From the NCBI GenBank assembly GCA_036274055.1, contig DASUGM010000131.1, positions 1 through 9,547 on the forward strand: 9,547 nt of DNA, in the 5' to 3' direction. The stretch comes from DASUGM01 sp036274055 (lineage in GTDB: Bacteria > Acidobacteriota > Vicinamibacteria > Vicinamibacterales > SCN-69-37). Positions 7,472-9,547 of the stretch are shown here, in pieces (the first letter of the stretch is position 1; each line of letters starts with the position of its first letter). Position numbers and translations under genes: made by a program. The notes beneath the pieces were generated by a model. That model saw only the letters and a program-made list of their open reading frames with translations, did no database searches and was not told the origin of the DNA.

Positions 7472-8455
7472 TTATCCCCGATTGACTGGCTCGAGACCTG
7501 CGCGCGTGTGCGTCAGGACCCGCGCCAGAATCTGATCCAGCGACAGCGTCGGCCGATAGCCGACCAGGGCCTCAATCTTGCGCAGGTCCGGGACGCGGCG
7601 CGGCATGTCCTCGAAGCCGGCGTCGTAGGCCTCGTCGTACGGGACCAGCACGATCCGCGAGCTGCTCGCCGCGATCGCCTTGATCCGCTCGGCGAGCCCG
7701 TAAATCGAGACTTCCTCGCTGTTGCCGATGTTGAAGACCTCGCCGACGGCGCGCGGCTCTTTCATCAGCCTGGTCAGGCCGGTGACGACGTCGCGGACGT
7801 CGGTGAACGATCGCGTCTGCCTGCCGTCGCCGTACACCGTGATTGGCTCGCCGGCCAGCGCCTGGCGCATGAACGTCGGAATCACCATGCCGTAGCGTCC
7901 GGTCTGCCGCGGCCCGACGGTGTTGAACAGCCGAACCACGATCACCGGCAGCTTCTTCTCGCGATGGTAGGCAAGCGCGAGAAACTCGTCGATCGCCTTG
8001 CTGCAGGCGTACGCCCAGCGATGCTTGTTGGTCGCGCCCATGACCAGATCCGAGTCCTCGCGGAACGGCACGTCGACGCTCTTGCCGTAGACTTCGGACG
8101 TCGAAAAAATCACGACCAGCTTGTTTTTCTTTGCCGCGTGCTTCAACACGACTTCGGTGCCGTGCACGTTGGTCTCGATCGTCCGCACCGGCGCTTCGAC
8201 GATCAGGCGGACGCCGACCGCCGCCGCGAGATGGAAGACGACGTCGGCGCGATCGATGAGCTCGGCCATCAGCGGCTCGTTCATCACCGTGTCGATGACG
8301 TAGCTGAAGCCCGGACGCGTTTTCAGGTGGGCGATGTTGTCCATCGAGCCGGTCGACAAGTCATCGACCACCGCCACCTCGTGCCCCTGCTCGAGCAGCG
8401 TCTCGGCGAGGTGCGACCCGACGAACCCGGCTCCGCCGGTCAACAGCGCTCTCAT
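7472..8455 (-). CDS. NAD-dependent epimerase/dehydratase (extended SDR), ArnA/UXS-like nucleotide-sugar enzyme
   Basis: This 327-residue extended short-chain dehydrogenase acts on nucleotide sugars in the cytosol. It has GGAGFVG (7-13) for NAD binding, an acidic pair Asp31-Asp32 after strand two for the adenosine ribose, FHLAA (74-78) and the catalytic YACSK pair (Tyr149, Lys153). STSEVYG (118-124) followed by NKHRWAY (143-149), and TRSFTDVRD (214-222), resemble the UDP-glucuronate decarboxylase branch (ArnA dehydrogenase domain, UXS). There Ser-Glu and a later Arg take part in catalysis; the candidates here are Ser120, Glu121 and Arg215. GalE-like epimerase or GDP-mannose dehydratase labels remain possible, as the family is broad. 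The ATG at 8455 overlaps the upstream stop (ATGA), with GAGG five bases before it. It probably supplies the modified sugar used by the neighbouring transferases. Confidence 0.9.
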   Translation of the reverse strand: MRALLTGGAGFVGSHLAETLLEQGHEVAVVDDLSTGSMDNIAHLKTRPGFSYVIDTVMNEPLMAELIDRADVVFHLAAAVGVRLIVEAPVRTIETNVHGTEVVLKHAAKKNKLVVIFSTSEVYGKSVDVPFREDSDLVMGATNKHRWAYACSKAIDEFLALAYHREKKLPVIVVRLFNTVGPRQTGRYGMVIPTFMRQALAGEPITVYGDGRQTRSFTDVRDVVTGLTRLMKEPRAVGEVFNIGNSEEVSIYGLAERIKAIAASSSRIVLVPYDEAYDAGFEDMPRRVPDLRKIEALVGYRPTLSLDQILARVLTHTRAGLEPVNRG

Positions 8456-9547
8456 CGCGTCCTCGTCATCGCCAGCACCTCGTCAGCCGCGCGACCGGCG
8501 GCCCGGCCGTCGGCGCGCATCCCGTAGCGCGCGGCAAACCCCGCGGCGCGCGCCAGCAGATCGTCGCGAACCTGACGATCATACAGGAGCGCTTGCAGCT
8601 GCGGCCCGATCGCGCCGCCGGCCTCGACGCCGACCATCACCCCGGCCTCGACGAAGGGACTGAGGTTGTTGGGCAGGCCGACCACCAGCGCCGGCACGCC
8701 CAGGACCAGCCCGTCAATCGCCACCGTCGAGTTCATCGTCACCAGCGCGGCCGCGCGCGAGAGCAGCGCCGCCAGATCCGCCGACGCCGGCGCGACGGCG
8801 ATGTTGGCGTGGCCGCGGGCGAGCGGCCCATACACGTCGGGCGTTTCCGCCGGATGCGGCTTGATGACCAGCCGCACGTCCGGGCGTGAGCCCACCGCCG
8901 CGAACAGGCCCGGGAGTTCGCCGGCGATTTCGCTGTGTTTGGCCGCCAGCACAACGAGCAGGTCCGGCGTCGCCGATCGCGCGGCGCGCATCTTCGCGGC
9001 GAGTTCGTCGAGGCGTGGGCTGCCGGTCACGCTGATCGCGGCTTCCGGAAACGCGCCCTCGCGGATCAGATGTTCGGCGGCGTAACGATCGAACACGAGC
9101 GACCGCGTCGGGATCGGCGTGCCGCGATCGGTGCCGATCGCGGCGTGCTCGTCTGGCGCGTGCAGGTAATTGAGCCAGTGGCGATAGATGAAGCCGTGCT
9201 GCACGCCAATCGACGGCACGCCGCGGCGGCGCGCTTCGAGGATGAGCGCGCGGCCCCAGCCCCCAGCCTCCGCGTAGGTGACGACGGCCTCGGGATCGAG
9301 CGCATCGATCGCGGCGCCGGCCTCGTCCATCGCGCGCGCCGACCATGGCCACTGGACCAGCGCGGCGCCCCGCAGTTCGTGCGCCAGCACCGGCCACAGA
9401 TCGCAGCCCCGGACGGTGGCGGCGGCGCGGATGCCGTCGCCGTCGGCGACGGCATCCGCCAGCGCCTCGCGGCGCCGCCACAGGTCGAGCGCGCCGGCGA
9501 CCGCGCGGCGCGGCGCAAACTGCTCGATCGGCGTGACCGCGCGCGCC
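8452..9547 (-). CDS. GT-B-like surface-carbohydrate biosynthesis transferase, C-terminal part (start off the window)
   Basis: The frame stays open from the stop at 8452 to the right edge (364 complete codons), and the upstream part has normal codon use, so a GTG at 9390 is unlikely to be the true start. Counting from the first complete codon (9546), it has VVTYAEAGGWGRAL (about 88-101), GVQHGF (114-119), VIKPHPAE (about 227-234) and NSTVAIDGLVLGVP (272-285). A QHG element, an HP element and then a Ser-Thr stretch before a glycine-rich loop is the layout of many GT-B enzymes of capsule and teichoic-acid synthesis, such as polysialyl-, Kdo- and CDP-glycerol-type transferases. It is soluble, without membrane segments. 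The donor is unknown. It shares an ATGA overlap with the SDR gene, so sugar synthesis and transfer are coupled. A UDP-GlcNAc 2-epimerase-like fold is a less likely alternative. Confidence 0.75.
   Translation of the reverse strand, partial: ARAVTPIEQFAPRRAVAGALDLWRRREALADAVADGDGIRAAATVRGCDLWPVLAHELRGAALVQWPWSARAMDEAGAAIDALDPEAVVTYAEAGGWGRALILEARRRGVPSIGVQHGFIYRHWLNYLHAPDEHAAIGTDRGTPIPTRSLVFDRYAAEHLIREGAFPEAAISVTGSPRLDELAAKMRAARSATPDLLVVLAAKHSEIAGELPGLFAAVGSRPDVRLVIKPHPAETPDVYGPLARGHANIAVAPASADLAALLSRAAALVTMNSTVAIDGLVLGVPALVVGLPNNLSPFVEAGVMVGVEAGGAIGPQLQALLYDRQVRDDLLARAAGFAARYGMRADGRAAGRAADEVLAMTRTR
8461..8464 (-). promoter_or_regulatory. Shine-Dalgarno (GAGG) for the SDR gene
   Basis: The minus strand reads GAGG five bases before the ATG at 8455, inside the last codons of the upstream transferase gene. 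It supports that ATG as start and, with the ATGA overlap, reinitiation by ribosomes finishing the upstream gene. Confidence 0.55.
9121..9144. repeat. Perfect 11-bp inverted repeat with 2-nt loop, inside the transferase gene
   Basis: GCCGCGATCGG (9121-9131) and CCGATCGCGGC (9134-9144) are exact reverse complements separated by TG. It lies in the coding frame (AAIGTDRG region). CGATCG words are common across the window, so part of this symmetry may come from codon bias. Confidence 0.7.
9427..9459. repeat. Perfect 15-bp inverted repeat with 3-nt loop, inside the transferase gene
   Basis: On the plus strand GCGGATGCCGTCGCC (9427-9441) is followed by GTC and then its exact reverse complement GGCGACGGCATCCGC (9445-9459). 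Pairing stops at 9426/9460. It is translated on the minus strand as ADAVADGDGIR. No T-run follows on either strand, so it is not a typical intrinsic terminator. The hairpin in mRNA would be very stable; its role is unknown. Confidence 0.85.

Noticed and set aside
7355..8527. 390-codon plus-strand frame opposite the SDR gene
   Set aside because: The minus strand has an unmistakable SDR; the plus-strand product is Arg/Asp/His-rich shadow sequence spanning three real genes.
8452..9390. GTG at 9390 as the start of the GT-B-like gene
   Set aside because: The same frame continues without a stop to the right edge with plausible protein sequence and no ribosome site before 9390, so the gene is treated as partial.
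1..9547. CRISPR array, tRNA/rRNA, insertion sequence or attachment site
   Set aside because: No regularly spaced repeats, no cloverleaf or rRNA-like stretches, no transposase motifs and no flanking terminal repeats were found; the window is almost entirely coding.

Overview
This window is a single, tightly packed, leftward (minus-strand) gene cluster from a GC-rich bacterium. All nine genes read the same way, and no gap between genes exceeds 48 bp. Composition, scarce Shine-Dalgarno sequences, GTG starts and protein style (including a stand-alone STN-domain exported protein) suggest a soil-type Gram-negative such as Acidobacteriota (Vicinamibacteria-like). That assignment is inference; no rRNA or taxonomic marker is present. 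There are no RNA genes, insertion sequences, CRISPR arrays or convincing terminators.

Layout in transcription order, right to left: (9) 3' part of a GT-B-like surface-carbohydrate transferase, running off the right edge; (8) an ArnA/UXS-type NAD-dependent nucleotide-sugar dehydratase/decarboxylase, joined to it by an ATGA overlap; (7) a radical SAM/SPASM protein with a GTG start; a 48-bp gap with a promoter-like -10 element and the only textbook Shine-Dalgarno next to a gap; (6) a small exported protein with an STN-like (secretin/TonB N-terminal) domain and a Pro/Gly/Asn-rich tail; (5) a class I SAM methyltransferase; (4) a Wzx/MOP-type polysaccharide flippase; (3) a GT39/ArnT-like membrane glycosyltransferase; (2) a second radical SAM/SPASM protein; (1) the N-terminal part of a cobalamin-binding radical SAM protein, running off the left edge.

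Taken together the genes look like an envelope glycan or glycolipid locus. An activated sugar is remodelled (8) and transferred (9), the lipid-linked product is flipped (4), and a polyprenyl-phosphate-sugar-dependent transferase works on the periplasmic side (3). What stands out is the density of radical chemistry: three different radical SAM enzymes plus an ordinary methyltransferase. This suggests unusual modification of a sugar or lipid (C-methylation, deoxygenation, epimerisation or C-C bond formation). No precursor-peptide gene is visible, so a RiPP interpretation has no support within the window. Two strong hairpins inside gene 9, one with 15-bp perfect arms, are not explained by its coding role.
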